Part shown: piece after piece, positions 35,592 to 46,203 of the stretch
How the letters are laid out: every line of letters starts with the position of its first letter
How positions within the stretch are numbered: position 1 is the first letter of the stretch
Source: Chamaesiphon minutus PCC 6605
GTDB taxonomy: Bacteria > Cyanobacteriota > Cyanobacteriia > Cyanobacteriales > Chamaesiphonaceae
Assembly (NCBI RefSeq): GCF_000317145.1
Contig: NC_019697.1
Location: forward strand, 4,038,886 to 4,102,885
Reading direction: 5' to 3'
Length of the DNA stretch: 64,000 nt
Made by a program: the position numbers and the translations under genes
The notes under the pieces: model-generated
The model's database searches: none
What the model was told of the DNA's origin: nothing
The model's input: the letters and a program-made list of their open reading frames with translations, nothing else

Positions 35592-35805
35592 GAGTTCGAT
35601 CTAAATACATCGATCGCAGAATATCCTGTCGGAGATATTTTGTCGAGGCACTGTCATTTGCGATCGACTTCGCTTAAAATAGTGCTAAGGTACTATAAAA
35701 AGCATACTATAATAGTCCCACCTGCCATCGCATTAACTGCTAGCAGGAGTTTAATCCCCCATTGCCACAACGAGCCTACACCCTACATCCTCTACCATCT
35801 AACCT

Positions 35806-38800
35806 ATGACTTTCGTTGGTTTGCACATGCACAGTGACTACAGCCTGCTCGATGGAGCTAGTCAGTTGCCGAATTTGGTCGATCGAGCGGTAGAATTGGG
35901 AATGCCTGCGATCGCACTGACGGATCATGGTGTGATGTATGGAGCAATCGAACTGATTAAAGTCTGTCGCACGCGCAATGTCAAGCCGATTATTGGCAAT
36001 GAAATGTATGTGATCAATGGTGATTTTACGCAGCAGAAGCGTTATCAGAAGTTTCACCAGGTGGTATTAGCTAAAAATACCCAGGGATATCGGAATTTAG
36101 TTAAATTAACGACAGTATCTCACCTCGAAGGTTTTCAGGGTCGGGGGATTTTTGCGCGTCCGTGTATTAATAAAGAATATATCGAAAAGTATAAGGAAGG
36201 ATTGATCGTTACGAGCGGTTGTTTGGGTGGTGAAGTTCCCCAAGCTATTATGATGGGAAGGCCAGATGCGGCGCGAAAAGTTGCAAAATGGTATAAAGAA
36301 CGATTTGGCGAAGATTACTACCTAGAAATCCAAGATCATGGGTTGAAAGAGGATCGGGTGGTGAATGTTGAGATCGTTAAAATTGCGCGAGAATTAGATA
36401 TTAAAATTATTGCAACTAATGATTCGCACTTTGTCTCTTGTTACGACGTGGAAGCACACGATGCGCTATTGTGCATTCAGACGGGGCAACTGATTCGTGA
36501 AGATAAACGGATGCGGTATAGCGGCAATGAGTATCTCAAATCTGCCGAAGAAATGGCTTTATTATTCCGCGATCATTTGTCAGATGAAGTAATTGCTGAA
36601 GCGATCGCAAATACAGTAGAAGTTGCCGATAAAATTCAGCCTTATAATATTTTAGGCGAACCCAAAATTCCCGATTTCCCGATTCCGGTCGGGCATACTC
36701 CAGCGACTTATGTCGAAGAGATTTCGCGGGAAGGATTGAAGGAACGGTTGAAGGTGCAACGCTACAGCGATATCGATCGAGAATATCAAGAGCGGCTCGA
36801 TTTTGAATTGAAAATGATCGAGCGGATGGGATTTTCGACATATTTTCTGGTTGTTTGGGATTATATCAAATTCGCACGCGACAGGGCTATTCCCGTCGGC
36901 CCCGGTCGAGGTTCCGCAGCGGGTTCTCTAGTCGCTTATGCAATGAAGATTACTAATATCGACCCCGTACATCATTGCCTGTTATTCGAGCGATTTTTGA
37001 ATCCAGATCGGAAGTCTATGCCTGATATCGATACGGATTTTTGTATCGAACGTCGTGCTGAAGTAATTGACTATGTAACAGAGAAATATGGCAAGGAGCG
37101 GGTAGCGCAGATTATTACGTTTAACCGGATGACATCTAAGGCGGTGTTGAAAGACGTGGCGCGGGTGTTGAATATTCCTTATGGTGCTGCAAATGAGTTA
37201 GGGAAAATGATCCCAGTGGTACGGGGGAAACCGACAAAATTAGCAGTAATGATTTCGGATAAAACGCCAGCACCGGAGTTTAAGCAGATATATGAAACAG
37301 GTGAATATGCCGATCCGGAAACTGGCGAAAAAATTACCGCCAGACAGTGGGTGGATATGGCAATGCGAATCGAAGGTACTAACAAAACCTTTGGGGTTCA
37401 TGCGGCAGGTGTAGTAATTTCGGCGCAACCTTTAGATGAAATCGTACCGTTACAGCGGAATAACGATGGCTCTGTCATTACCCAGTATTATATGGAAGAT
37501 CTCGACTCGATGGGTCTATTGAAAATGGACTTTTTGGGGCTACGAAATCTGACGATTATTCAAAATGCGATCGATACGATCGAGCAAACTAAAGGCGATA
37601 AAATCGACCCAGATGATATTACTTTTGAAGAACGACGGACTTATAAAATATTAAATAAAGGTTCGTTGAACAAACGTCCGCCAAATGTGGAAAAAACATA
37701 TAAACAAGTCGAATCTGGCGACTTAGAAGGCGTCTTTCAATTAGAATCTTCTGGGATGCTAGATGTGGTCGCTAGACTAAAGCCATCGAGTATCGAAGAT
37801 CTATCATCTATTCTCGCATTATATCGTCCGGGGCCATTAGATGCAGGACTGATTCCAATTTTTATCGATCGTAAACACGGACGCGAAAAAATCACTTACG
37901 AGCACCCAATTTTAGAGACAATTCTAGAGGAGACATACGGGGTAATTGTCTATCAAGAGCAGATCATGAAAATCGCTCAAGATTTAGCTGGATATACTCT
38001 CGGTGAAGCCGATATTTTGCGGCGGTGTATGGGTAAGAAAAAAGCTGATGAAATGAACAAACAGCGAGAGAAATTTCTCGATGGTGCGGCAAAGAAAGGG
38101 GTATCTCATGCGATCGCTGATGCCTTATTCGATAAGATGGTTTTATTCGCAGAGTACTGTTTTAACAAAAGCCATTCTACTGCCTATGCTTACGTTACCT
38201 ATCAAACAGCATTTTTAAAAGCAAATTATCCGGCTGAATACATGTCGGCACTCTTAACTGCTAATAGTGGCGATCAAGATAAAGTAACCAGATATCTAAA
38301 TAATTGCGAGCAAACTTTAGATATCAAAGTCGAGCCGCCAGATATCAATCGATCGTATGTCAAATTTCGTCCGGTTGTCGATCCAGAACGTCCCAATCGT
38401 TTGAATATTTTGTTTGGCTTATCGGCAATTAAAAACGTCGGCGAAGCCGCGATCGAGAATATTCTCAAGGCGCGAGAAGAAGGTGGCGAATTTACATCGC
38501 TGGCGGATCTTTGTCAGCGGGTTAGTTTGCAAGCTGTCAATAAACGGACGTTGGAATCGCTAATTCAATGTGGGACATTTGATAATCTCGATCGCAATCG
38601 GCGACAATTAATTAACGATCTCGATGTAATTATTCCATGGTCGCAGAGTAAGGCTAAAGAAAAAGCGATCGGACAAGGCAATCTCTTCGATTTATTGGGC
38701 GATTTAAAGCCAGAAATTGGTGGGTTCGATGCCGTTCCCAAATCTCCATTGGTGAGTGATTTTTCATCTTCAGAACGGTTGCAGTTCGAGCAAGAACTTT

Positions 38801-39465
38801 TGGGTGTATATGTCTCGGATCATCCACTCAAAAATGCCGAGAAAATTGCGAAGATGCAAAAGCATGATTTCAAGCGAATTATCGAAATTGAGAAGCCGTG
38901 CAAAGATGTCAAGCTGGTGGTGATGCTGACAGAGGTAAAAATAGTCCAGACAAAGAAAGATAATAAGTCGATGGCGATCCTCAAGCTCACCGATATTGCT
39001 AGCAGTAAATTAGAGGCAGTGGCTTTTCCCGAGGCTTATGAGAAAATCAAGGAGCTGTTAATACCAAATAGTTCGGTGATTTTAGTCGGCAAAGTCAGTC
39101 GCAAAAAAGATAACGACGAACTCCAGATGATTGTCGATGAAGCAATCGAAATCGATCGTACAGCCGTCCACAAGCCAGTAGATATCGAACTCGAACCCCA
39201 GCATCTAGTGCTAATCGAACTCCCGGTTAATGTTGCGATAGATGAGATTCGATCTCAAGCATTAAAGACGATGCTCGAAGAGTATTCGGGGGATACTTCA
39301 GCCGTAAAAACACCAGTCTACGCGATCGTGCGGAGCGAAAACAGTTATCGACTAGTTCAATTTGGCAAACAATTTTGGGTTCAAGATCCCAGCGAGCTGG
39401 TAGATAGAATGCACGATCGCGGATTTGACATTAAAGTCAAGCAAATTAGCTCGATTGAGACTTAA
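35806..39465 (+). CDS. dnaE: DNA polymerase III alpha subunit, unsplit and without an intein
   Basis: 1219 residues. An N-terminal PHP domain ([20 protein letters not shown]), then the C-family polymerase core ([21 protein letters not shown] and [12 protein letters not shown] with the catalytic aspartates, and later [12 protein letters not shown]), helix-hairpin-helix and an OB domain near the C-terminus ([23 protein letters not shown]). Many cyanobacteria carry a split intein at [10 protein letters not shown]; here Tyr784-Cys785 is contiguous and both halves are in one gene. About 20 residues between TYKILNKG and [14 protein letters not shown] look longer than I recall for other cyanobacterial enzymes. 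Confidence 0.97.
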   Translation: MTFVGLHMHSDYSLLDGASQLPNLVDRAVELGMPAIALTDHGVMYGAIELIKVCRTRNVKPIIGNEMYVINGDFTQQKRYQKFHQVVLAKNTQGYRNLVKLTTVSHLEGFQGRGIFARPCINKEYIEKYKEGLIVTSGCLGGEVPQAIMMGRPDAARKVAKWYKERFGEDYYLEIQDHGLKEDRVVNVEIVKIARELDIKIIATNDSHFVSCYDVEAHDALLCIQTGQLIREDKRMRYSGNEYLKSAEEMALLFRDHLSDEVIAEAIANTVEVADKIQPYNILGEPKIPDFPIPVGHTPATYVEEISREGLKERLKVQRYSDIDREYQERLDFELKMIERMGFSTYFLVVWDYIKFARDRAIPVGPGRGSAAGSLVAYAMKITNIDPVHHCLLFERFLNPDRKSMPDIDTDFCIERRAEVIDYVTEKYGKERVAQIITFNRMTSKAVLKDVARVLNIPYGAANELGKMIPVVRGKPTKLAVMISDKTPAPEFKQIYETGEYADPETGEKITARQWVDMAMRIEGTNKTFGVHAAGVVISAQPLDEIVPLQRNNDGSVITQYYMEDLDSMGLLKMDFLGLRNLTIIQNAIDTIEQTKGDKIDPDDITFEERRTYKILNKGSLNKRPPNVEKTYKQVESGDLEGVFQLESSGMLDVVARLKPSSIEDLSSILALYRPGPLDAGLIPIFIDRKHGREKITYEHPILETILEETYGVIVYQEQIMKIAQDLAGYTLGEADILRRCMGKKKADEMNKQREKFLDGAAKKGVSHAIADALFDKMVLFAEYCFNKSHSTAYAYVTYQTAFLKANYPAEYMSALLTANSGDQDKVTRYLNNCEQTLDIKVEPPDINRSYVKFRPVVDPERPNRLNILFGLSAIKNVGEAAIENILKAREEGGEFTSLADLCQRVSLQAVNKRTLESLIQCGTFDNLDRNRRQLINDLDVIIPWSQSKAKEKAIGQGNLFDLLGDLKPEIGGFDAVPKSPLVSDFSSSERLQFEQELLGVYVSDHPLKNAEKIAKMQKHDFKRIIEIEKPCKDVKLVVMLTEVKIVQTKKDNKSMAILKLTDIASSKLEAVAFPEAYEKIKELLIPNSSVILVGKVSRKKDNDELQMIVDEAIEIDRTAVHKPVDIELEPQHLVLIELPVNVAIDEIRSQALKTMLEEYSGDTSAVKTPVYAIVRSENSYRLVQFGKQFWVQDPSELVDRMHDRGFDIKVKQISSIET

Positions 39466-39594
39466 AACTCGATCGTCAATACCCATGCGCGCTAAATGTG
39501 TAGGGTTACCTCTACACATCGAGTAAAAAATCCTAGAGACGATCGCCAACCGCTAGTTTATACTGATAAAGCAGCGCACAATAGCGAGACATTA

Positions 39595-40515
39595 ATGAAA
39601 CCTTATACAGCCTCCTTGGATTCGGGTTGGCGGCATGAATTCATCCAAACCAACAATATTCGCTTACACTGCGTTACTCAAGGTGAGGGCGAATTAGTAG
39701 TTTTACTACACGGATTTCCAGAATTTTGGTATTCGTGGCGACATCAGATTCCAGCTCTAGCCCGACATTTTAAAGTCGTCGTTCCCGATTTGCGCGGCTA
39801 CAATTATTCGGATAAACCTTCTGGTGGTTACGATCTCGATACCCTCAGTACCGATATCCAGGGGCTAATCGAGTCTCTAGGGTATGTCAAAGCACATGTT
39901 GTGGGACATGACTGGGGTGGGGCAATTGCATGGCATCTAGCCCAAAAATGCCCGCAAGTACTCAACAGATTGGCAATTCTTAATGCGCCTCATCCCCAAA
40001 GATTATTTCAGGAAATGGGTAGCAATCTCGATCAATTGCGGCGGAGTTGGTACATGTTTGCCTTCCAAGTTCCAGGATTACCAGAATGGTTGATCCAACA
40101 AAATCTGAAAGATTTTATCCTTAATGTTTTTCGCGGACAAGCTGTTAGAAAAGGAGCTTTTACCGCTGAAGATAATCAAATTTATCAGGAAGCTTTAGAA
40201 AAACCAGGTGTGTTAGCTTCGGCAATCAAGTATTATCAAAATTTACTCTCACCCCAAAATTGGCTTCAGAACTGGAATAACTCGCCCTTAATGGTGACGG
40301 TACCCACACTCATGCTGTGGGGGGAGGAAGATAATTTCTTGAGTAATAAGCTCACCGAAGGTATGGAGCGATTGATTTCTGCACCATTTAAACTCAAAAA
40401 AATTCCTCAGTGCGGACACTGGATTCAACAAGAAGTCCCTCAAATAGTCAATCGAGAACTGTTGAATTTCTTTCAAGCTGAAAGTATTAATTCTAGCTCC
40501 GAACTCTTAATTTAA
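39595..40515 (+). CDS. Alpha/beta hydrolase, epoxide hydrolase/haloacetate dehalogenase type
   Basis: 306 residues from the ATG at 39595; an upstream start at 39496 would add 33 atypical residues. HGFPEFWYSW (oxyanion-hole region) and HVVGHDWGGAIAW place the nucleophile at Asp106, not Ser, as in epoxide hydrolases and fluoroacetate/haloalkane dehalogenases. The acid is in WGEEDNFL and the base is the His of CGHWIQQE. The cap region contains two tryptophan-rich helices. Cytoplasmic; physiological substrate unknown. Confidence 0.9.
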   Translation: MKPYTASLDSGWRHEFIQTNNIRLHCVTQGEGELVVLLHGFPEFWYSWRHQIPALARHFKVVVPDLRGYNYSDKPSGGYDLDTLSTDIQGLIESLGYVKAHVVGHDWGGAIAWHLAQKCPQVLNRLAILNAPHPQRLFQEMGSNLDQLRRSWYMFAFQVPGLPEWLIQQNLKDFILNVFRGQAVRKGAFTAEDNQIYQEALEKPGVLASAIKYYQNLLSPQNWLQNWNNSPLMVTVPTLMLWGEEDNFLSNKLTEGMERLISAPFKLKKIPQCGHWIQQEVPQIVNRELLNFFQAESINSSSELLI

Positions 40516-40565
40516 CCAATCGAGCTTAAATAATCGATCGATAATCATCAATATCGATCGATTAT

Positions 40566-41654
40566 TTAGGCATTTACTAAAGCTTGAGATACATATTTAT
40601 TGACCAAGTTTACCAGCTCGGTTGGTGTAAATGGTTTAGTCATATAATCATCTGCGCCAACCATTTTTGCTTTGAGCCTGTCGAATAAACCGTCGCGACT
40701 GCTGAGCATTAAAATGGGTACGCCTTTTAAGCTCGGAGATTTCCGCAACAGTTGACACAGTTCGTAGCCATTAATATCTGGCATACTAATGTCCATTAAA
40801 ATTAGCATTGGATGAGTGCGAATTAGCTTCGTCATTGCTTGAGCGGGTTTGAGTAAGCTAATTACTTCATAACCTTGAGCCTCTAGTGTCAACTTCACAC
40901 TATTTTGAACGGTTTGGCTGTCATCGATGCAAGCAATCACCGGACGTTCTTCATCTTGTTTTTGTCCGTATGCTGAAATCTGTGCGCTCCGATTGCGTAC
41001 TAACGGTAACAACATGTGACTGAGTTCTTGGACATCGATATTGAGTTGATTTGCCGTACTATAAAGACAGAGATTTTGAGTTAGTGCTGATTGATAGGAC
41101 TCGATCGCTTTAGTACTTTGAAGTTGCTGCCATAATAGTTTGTACAAACTATCGATATTCGAGAGATATACTCTCACTAATGGCGAAGTAATATGTGGGC
41201 GAATTTTTTGCCATTGCCAAATTAGTTGCTTGACAGGGGTAATTACTTGTTGCACCGAAGTCGATAAAATTAATACGTCTAAGTGTGCGTCAAGATTGAA
41301 CTCCATTTCGGCAGTACCTAACGCCATGATATGCACGAAGGCTTCTTGAGTACAAGTAAATGCTAGTTGACGGACTTGTTGGAGTGATAACTTACCCGAT
41401 TGCCATTGATGAGTAATAAATTTGTAATCGGATTGACCGATGGCAAAATCGCTTAATCTAAAATCTGGGTGATGGTGTCTAGTTAAATATATTAAGCGTT
41501 CTCTTTGCCCTAGCGTACTAGTTGCAAAATGCAGCTTACCATTACCAAAGTAAGCTTCCCAAGAGATCGAATTATCTAAGGGATCTCTGATAATCAATTG
41601 ACCGGAAAGTTCTTGTTTGATAATATCTTTTAATGCTTCAACAACTCTAGTCAT
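40566..41654 (-). CDS. PATAN (DUF4388)-REC response regulator, PatA family
   Basis: 362 residues from the ATG at 41654 (a GTG lies one codon upstream). The first 120 residues (LSGQLIIRDPLDNSISWEAYFGNGKLHFATS...) form the PATAN domain. The C-terminal receiver domain (residues about 240-360) has the acidic pair CIDDSQTVQ, phosphorylatable Asp in LILMDISMPD, Thr/Ser in MLSSRD and Lys in TKPFTP. Members control pili, phototaxis, heterocyst pattern or cell-cell signalling in cyanobacteria. No kinase is adjacent, so partners are unknown. Confidence 0.88.
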   Translation of the reverse strand: MTRVVEALKDIIKQELSGQLIIRDPLDNSISWEAYFGNGKLHFATSTLGQRERLIYLTRHHHPDFRLSDFAIGQSDYKFITHQWQSGKLSLQQVRQLAFTCTQEAFVHIMALGTAEMEFNLDAHLDVLILSTSVQQVITPVKQLIWQWQKIRPHITSPLVRVYLSNIDSLYKLLWQQLQSTKAIESYQSALTQNLCLYSTANQLNIDVQELSHMLLPLVRNRSAQISAYGQKQDEERPVIACIDDSQTVQNSVKLTLEAQGYEVISLLKPAQAMTKLIRTHPMLILMDISMPDINGYELCQLLRKSPSLKGVPILMLSSRDGLFDRLKAKMVGADDYMTKPFTPTELVNLVNKYVSQALVNA

Positions 41655-41657
41655 CAC

Positions 41658-42009
41658 TGGTACTAATATATTTTAACTAATCTTGTCGATATAGCACAGT
41701 TTAATTTTAGCGATCGCGACCGCGAACGATATCAACTAGAGCGTGCTGTTTATCTATATTGAAAGTATCGATCGCCTTCAATATCGATCGATAATTTTTA
41801 ATAACAAACAATCGATATAGCCAAATGAAAGCTAGCAGAAATTATGGGTAAATTTACTTAGATATTCAAGCTATCTCATATACTTAATATGCCCAGCAGA
41901 AACTCAATTCAAACATTGGATCGACAATCCTTACAATTGGCAAGATGACGAAAAACTAGCCCTGGACTAGTCGCTCGCTGCCAATGTATAGTCGAGCTGG
42001 CGCAGAAAC
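41658..42009. other. Intergenic region between divergent genes
   Basis: 352 bases, AT-rich with several CGATCGAT palindromes and no credible ORF. It must contain the promoters of the PATAN regulator and of the SIMPL protein gene; I could not assign unique boxes. Confidence 0.4.
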
Positions 42010-42843
42010 ATGTTGACTTTGGAGACAGTCATTAAAACTAACTTTACGCCATCGAATAATTTACCCCGAATGTCTAAAATTCAACAGTGGCTGGCTCCGG
42101 ATCGAGATCGTCGCAACTGGAGATCCAGTGCTAAACCAGCTTTATCAGTTTTGTTGACAACTAGTTTATTAGTACTAATGGGGGTTACCCCTGGCATAAC
42201 TCAAGAGCGCAAGCCAGCACGAACCCTCACGGCTAGTGGTAGAGGTATCGTTAGTATTCCCACTACTCTGAGCCAAATTCGCCTGACGATCGAAGTTTCA
42301 GGCAAAACACCCACAGCGGCGCAGCAAGAAGCCGCCAAACGCTCGACACAGGTGGTAAATTACCTTAAATCTCAACAGGTAGAAAAACTCCAAACTGCCG
42401 GAATTAATCTCAATCCTACCTATGTTTACCAAACGGGTACTAGTCCGAAAATTACTGGCTATTCGGCCACTAATAGTATCAGTTTTCGGGTGAATAACGA
42501 TCGAGCGGGGGCAATCCTCGATGCGGCAGTAACAAATGGTGCCACGCGCATTGACGGTGTAAATTTTGTCGCCAGCGAACAGGCGATATCTAACGCCCAA
42601 CTCCAAGCTCTCAAGCAAGCCACTCAAGATGCCCAACGTCAAGCCGATGCAGTACTCGAAACGCTCAATCTCAAGCGCAAAGAAGTCATTGGCATTCAAA
42701 TCAATAGTGCATCTACTCCCGCTCCCATTCCGCTAGCTCAAGAATCGATGCGAGCGAAAGTAGCTGATGGCAATTATACTACTCCCGTCGTCGGTGGCGA
42801 GCAGCAAGTAGAAGCAGCCGTGACACTAGATATCGGTTATTAA
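42010..42843 (+). CDS. SIMPL (DUF541) domain exported protein
   Basis: 277 residues from the ATG at 42010; an internal ATG at 42070 (MSKIQQWLAP) gives a more typical signal-peptide spacing and may be the true start. A hydrophobic segment (SVLLTTSLLVLMGVTPGI) precedes a processed beta-rich region: LTASGRGIVSIPTTLSQIRLTIEVSGKTPTAAQQEAAKR and GYSATNSISFRVNND. This is the SIMPL/DUF541 (YggE-like) fold. It probably acts in the periplasm; role in oxidative stress or envelope integrity is suggested for relatives only. Confidence 0.9.
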   Translation: MLTLETVIKTNFTPSNNLPRMSKIQQWLAPDRDRRNWRSSAKPALSVLLTTSLLVLMGVTPGITQERKPARTLTASGRGIVSIPTTLSQIRLTIEVSGKTPTAAQQEAAKRSTQVVNYLKSQQVEKLQTAGINLNPTYVYQTGTSPKITGYSATNSISFRVNNDRAGAILDAAVTNGATRIDGVNFVASEQAISNAQLQALKQATQDAQRQADAVLETLNLKRKEVIGIQINSASTPAPIPLAQESMRAKVADGNYTTPVVGGEQQVEAAVTLDIGY

Positions 42844-42887
42844 GTTATCCCAATTCCTTAAATTAACAGAAGGGTTGATAAATTCTG

Positions 42888-43430
42888 ATGAAGATGCGAA
42901 CAATAATCGCTGCGCTGATTATCTATATTGCCGATCTAGGTTCGGGTATGGCAATTGGGCAGGAAGTGGATACAGCCCCTCCGCCTTGGGATAATCCTTC
43001 CGTCAAAGGGAGAGCAGTTCCGACCGTTTACCTTGCTGAATGGAAGAAAGCTGAAAATCGCAGCCGATGCCAGCCCCTGGTGCTGTTGGGTGCCGAACGG
43101 GAGCCAGGAGCAAAGATCCGGCGGGCAGAATTTGCTGGAGGTTGGGCTGTTGCTTACGACCTGCCAGGAGAACGCAGTGCCTTCGGGATTGCCGGAACTG
43201 GGTTAGATCTGGACAGTAGTGGGTCAACCTTTAAGTTTCCGAATACGATAACTTGGTCTGAAGGTAGCTCTGTCAGCTATGGTCTTCAAGGAGGCATTGG
43301 CCCTAGTTATCTGGCTTATCTGAAGGTTTCTGGACAAAGTTGTTTGTACAACATTTGGTCAAAGCGGGGTAAGATTCATCTCGAACATTTGATATCGAGT
43401 CTCCGTCAAGTCAAAGCTCGATCGAGATAG
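42888..43430 (+). CDS. Exported protein of unknown function
   Basis: 180 residues with an N-terminal hydrophobic signal (MKMRTIIAALIIYIADLGSGMAIGQ). The mature part contains RCQPLVLLGAEREPGAKIRRAEFAGGWAVAYDLPG, SAFGIAGTGLD and SCLYNIWSKRGKIHLEHLISSLRQV. Two cysteines could form a disulfide. No family recognised. Co-directional with and 44 bases after the SIMPL gene, probably the same operon, ending at the 43539 hairpin. Confidence 0.7.
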   Translation: MKMRTIIAALIIYIADLGSGMAIGQEVDTAPPPWDNPSVKGRAVPTVYLAEWKKAENRSRCQPLVLLGAEREPGAKIRRAEFAGGWAVAYDLPGERSAFGIAGTGLDLDSSGSTFKFPNTITWSEGSSVSYGLQGGIGPSYLAYLKVSGQSCLYNIWSKRGKIHLEHLISSLRQVKARSR

Positions 43431-43480
43431 GTGACTCTAAAGGCAATTCATCAATTAACCTTCCCTTTAGACTCCAGCGC

Positions 43481-43520
43481 GCCGAGTAGCTTCTCTAAGA
43501 TATCTGGTAGATCTTTACCC
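43481..43520 (-). pseudogene. 40-bp duplicated fragment of hslO
   Basis: Matches the hslO coding sequence at 44024-44063 in 36 of 40 positions and in the same orientation (begins GCCGAGTAGC, ends ATCTTTACCC). Too short to code alone; it is one of several short local duplications in this window. Confidence 0.7.
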
Positions 43521-43538
43521 TAATAAATTGCTGGCATC

Positions 43539-43574
43539 ACATCCCCGACTTCTCCAAGAAGTCGGGGATGTTTT
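43539..43574 (+). terminator. Rho-independent-type hairpin after the exported-protein gene
   Basis: ACATCCCCGACTTCT, 3-nt loop, AGAAGTCGGGGATGT (15-bp perfect stem) followed by TTT. The CCGACTTCT/AGAAGTCGG core is a dispersed cyanobacterial palindrome, seen again at 48044. Confidence 0.75.
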
Positions 43575-43742
43575 ACTTTTAGGGAAAATTTCCGAACTGC
43601 TAGTGCGATCGCTCGTAATCGCTGACTTGCGTGGTAGTATAATCATCAAATCCTAGCTTAAAAAGGTTGAGTTAAAATAGTTTTAGCGGATATAAACTTT
43701 CATTAGTCCAATGTTCGAGCAATTAATTGGAGTTTAAACCAT

Positions 43743-43780
43743 AAAGGGAGGGGCAATTCATGGATTGCCCCTCCCTTTTT
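43743..43780. terminator. 15-bp hairpin with T-tract downstream of hslO
   Basis: AAAGGGAGGGGCAAT (43743-43757) and ATTGCCCCTCCCTTT (43764-43778) form a perfect stem with 6-nt loop. T-tract follows on the plus strand and A-rich sequence precedes, so it could act in both directions between convergent units. Confidence 0.8.
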
Positions 43781-43795
43781 AAAAACTAAATCCGA

Positions 43796-44692
43796 TTAAC
43801 TTTGGACTTGGAGTTCGCCAACTAATTGTTTGAGTTTGTCTTCACCAACGTGATAGACTTCGCCGCAGAAATCACAAGTAGCTTCGGCACCTTTATCTGT
43901 CGCAATCATATCCTTAAGTTCGTCTGTCCCCAACAACTTGAGCGCGCTTAACATCCGTTGTTCGGAACAAGGACAGGCAAATTTTAACTCCTTCTGGTCG
44001 GGGAAAATCTTCAGATCCAGATCGCCGAGTAGCTCCTCTAAAATCTCTGGGAGATCTTTACCCGATTGTAATAAAGGTGTAAAACCTTGCAAACTGCTGA
44101 CTCGCGACTCTAATAACGTTACTAAGGACTCATCTCGTGCGGCTTTTGGTAATACTTGAATCAAGATCCCGCCAGCAGATTGGACGCTGTGGGCATTCAT
44201 CGAGACACCTAATACCAGTGCGGATGGAGTTTGCTCGGAGCTAAATAGATAGTTAGCCACATCGTCGCCAACTTCGCCAGAGACTAACTCGACGGTACTA
44301 GAATAGGGGCGACCGTAACCTAGATCCCGAAATACATAGACAAAACCTTCATTGCCGATCGCACCACCGACATCTAGTTTACCAGCAGCGTTGAGAGTTA
44401 GTTCGACATGCGGATTGTTGACGTAGCCTCTAACTGTGCCATCGACGCCAGCATCCACCATCAGCCCACCCATGGGGCCATTGCCTTTGATGCGGAGATT
44501 GACGCGAGCAAACTTGGTTTTCATGCCGGAGGTGAGCAATAACGCCGCGCTCATTGCCCGTCCTAAAGCATCTGTGGATACGGCAGAGAGTCGATGCCGC
44601 ACTCTGGCTGTCTCGGTGAGGTTGGTGGTAATTGCCGCTACTGCGCGAATTCCGCCACCTGCTGCTGTTGCTCGAATCAGTCGATCGGTCAT
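43796..44692 (-). CDS. hslO: Redox-regulated chaperone Hsp33
   Basis: 298 residues. The holdase domain contains GMKTKFARVNLRIKGNGPMGGLMVDAGVDGTVRGYVNNP. The C-terminal redox switch has all four zinc cysteines: Cys240 and Cys242 in ACPCSEQRML, Cys273 and Cys276 in CDFCGE. Under oxidative stress the disulfides form, zinc is released and the protein binds unfolding clients. It is 62 bases from the tldD-like gene and on the same strand, so co-transcription is possible. Confidence 0.97.
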   Translation of the reverse strand: MTDRLIRATAAGGGIRAVAAITTNLTETARVRHRLSAVSTDALGRAMSAALLLTSGMKTKFARVNLRIKGNGPMGGLMVDAGVDGTVRGYVNNPHVELTLNAAGKLDVGGAIGNEGFVYVFRDLGYGRPYSSTVELVSGEVGDDVANYLFSSEQTPSALVLGVSMNAHSVQSAGGILIQVLPKAARDESLVTLLESRVSSLQGFTPLLQSGKDLPEILEELLGDLDLKIFPDQKELKFACPCSEQRMLSALKLLGTDELKDMIATDKGAEATCDFCGEVYHVGEDKLKQLVGELQVQS

Positions 44693-44754
44693 AAATTCCC
44701 TTAAATATTCACCTGTACATATTTTAGATGTTGGCCACCTCAGATTCTAGGGTG

Positions 44755-46203
44755 TTAATCCCCACCGAAGATTTCGATATTAGTAAAGGCGGCGACAGGC
44801 GCACCGTGCCCCACCCAGACGATTTGATTGGGTTCGCCTTTACCGCAGAACGGAGAACCGTACATTTCCCAGGTATTGGTATTACCCACTCGATCGAGAT
44901 TTCCCCAGAATTGGGGTGTAATGCCGCGATAGTTGGGATTGCGGACGGTTTGGGTCAATTTGCCATTTTCGATTAGTTTGGCGTACTCACAGCTAAACTG
45001 GAACTTGTGGCGGCGATCGTCGATCGACCAAGAGCGATTGGATTCCATATATATACCCCGCTCGATCCCACCAATAATTTCATCAAAGCTGTGCTCGCCC
45101 GGTTCGAGATTGATATTTGCCATTCGATCGATCGGGGGACGATTCCAGCTACAAGCGCGGCTGCAAGCGACTCCGGGTAAATCCAAGCGCGCCTGACTTT
45201 CCAAGCTGCCCAAGCCGCGTTCCAAAATCCCATCGCGGATGATATATTCGCGTGTCGCACTAGCTCCCGTATCGTCGAAACTATAGCTGGCAAATTCTCC
45301 CGCCACAGTCGGATCGAAGGTAATATTCATTAACGGCGAGCCGTAGACGAGATTGCCAAAATCTGACGGTTGTACGAAACTACCGCCTGCATAGTTGCGC
45401 TCGTCACCCAAAATCCGGTCTAATTCTAGGGGATGTCCGACACTCTCATGGATTTGTAATAACAGTTGATCGGGTGCGAGTACCAACGTTGTCGTCTCGG
45501 TGGGACATTCCATCGCTGCGAGCAATTCTACCGCCTGTTCGCCCACTTGTCGTACCCGCGCCCACAAGTCGGGGGTGAGAAAATATTCCATACCCCCCTG
45601 ATAGCAGCGTGCCAATCCCCCGCGATCGCTCCGATGTTGGATAATAGCTCCATCCTGAGCGGTGGCGGCATAATCGGTGGTCATCAGCAAAAATTTCTGA
45701 TAGACGTCGGAACCGTTACTGCTGACGAACCAGCTTTCGATTTGGCGGGTAATAATCGTGGCACTAGTTTGAACGATTTTGTCACTGACTTTCAGGGTGT
45801 GACAAATCTTGCTCAGTTGCTCGCTAATGTCGCCAGGAGAGAGGGTGTTAAAGGGTTGAACGGTAGGGGAGACGTATTGCCCGACTACTTTTGGTCGTTG
45901 GGCGGTGGTGACAGTATAAATCCGATATTTGCTGGCAGTGCGGGCGCGATCGAAAGCTGCCTGCGCGGCGGAGCGAACGCCTGTGGGGGTGAGGATATTG
46001 GTTGCGCCGTAGCCGATCTGTCCATCGACTAGAACTTCGACCATCACACCTTCACTGATGGTCGTACTATTACTTTGGGGCATTCCGTCACGTGCGGAGC
46101 GTCCGGTGGATACTTCTCGCACTTTTCGCAGTCCCAGCCACTCGACAGGAAGATCGATCGATTGGAGTAAGTCGCTAAGTTGAGAGATGGTTGCAGTACT
46201 CAT
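44755..46203 (-). CDS. tldD: TldD/PmbA-family metalloprotease, TldD-type subunit
   Basis: 482 residues. The TldD zinc motif is HESVGHPLELD with His252, Glu253 and His257, typical of the catalytic TldD subunit and not the inactive TldE/PmbA partner. Downstream blocks VYGSPLMNITFDPTVAGEFASYSFDDTG and NINLEPGEHSFDEIIGGIERGIYMES match. TldD with TldE cleaves peptide precursors such as modified RiPPs and antitoxins. The partner subunit is not in the window. Confidence 0.9.
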   Translation of the reverse strand: MSTATISQLSDLLQSIDLPVEWLGLRKVREVSTGRSARDGMPQSNSTTISEGVMVEVLVDGQIGYGATNILTPTGVRSAAQAAFDRARTASKYRIYTVTTAQRPKVVGQYVSPTVQPFNTLSPGDISEQLSKICHTLKVSDKIVQTSATIITRQIESWFVSSNGSDVYQKFLLMTTDYAATAQDGAIIQHRSDRGGLARCYQGGMEYFLTPDLWARVRQVGEQAVELLAAMECPTETTTLVLAPDQLLLQIHESVGHPLELDRILGDERNYAGGSFVQPSDFGNLVYGSPLMNITFDPTVAGEFASYSFDDTGASATREYIIRDGILERGLGSLESQARLDLPGVACSRACSWNRPPIDRMANINLEPGEHSFDEIIGGIERGIYMESNRSWSIDDRRHKFQFSCEYAKLIENGKLTQTVRNPNYRGITPQFWGNLDRVGNTNTWEMYGSPFCGKGEPNQIVWVGHGAPVAAFTNIEIFGGD

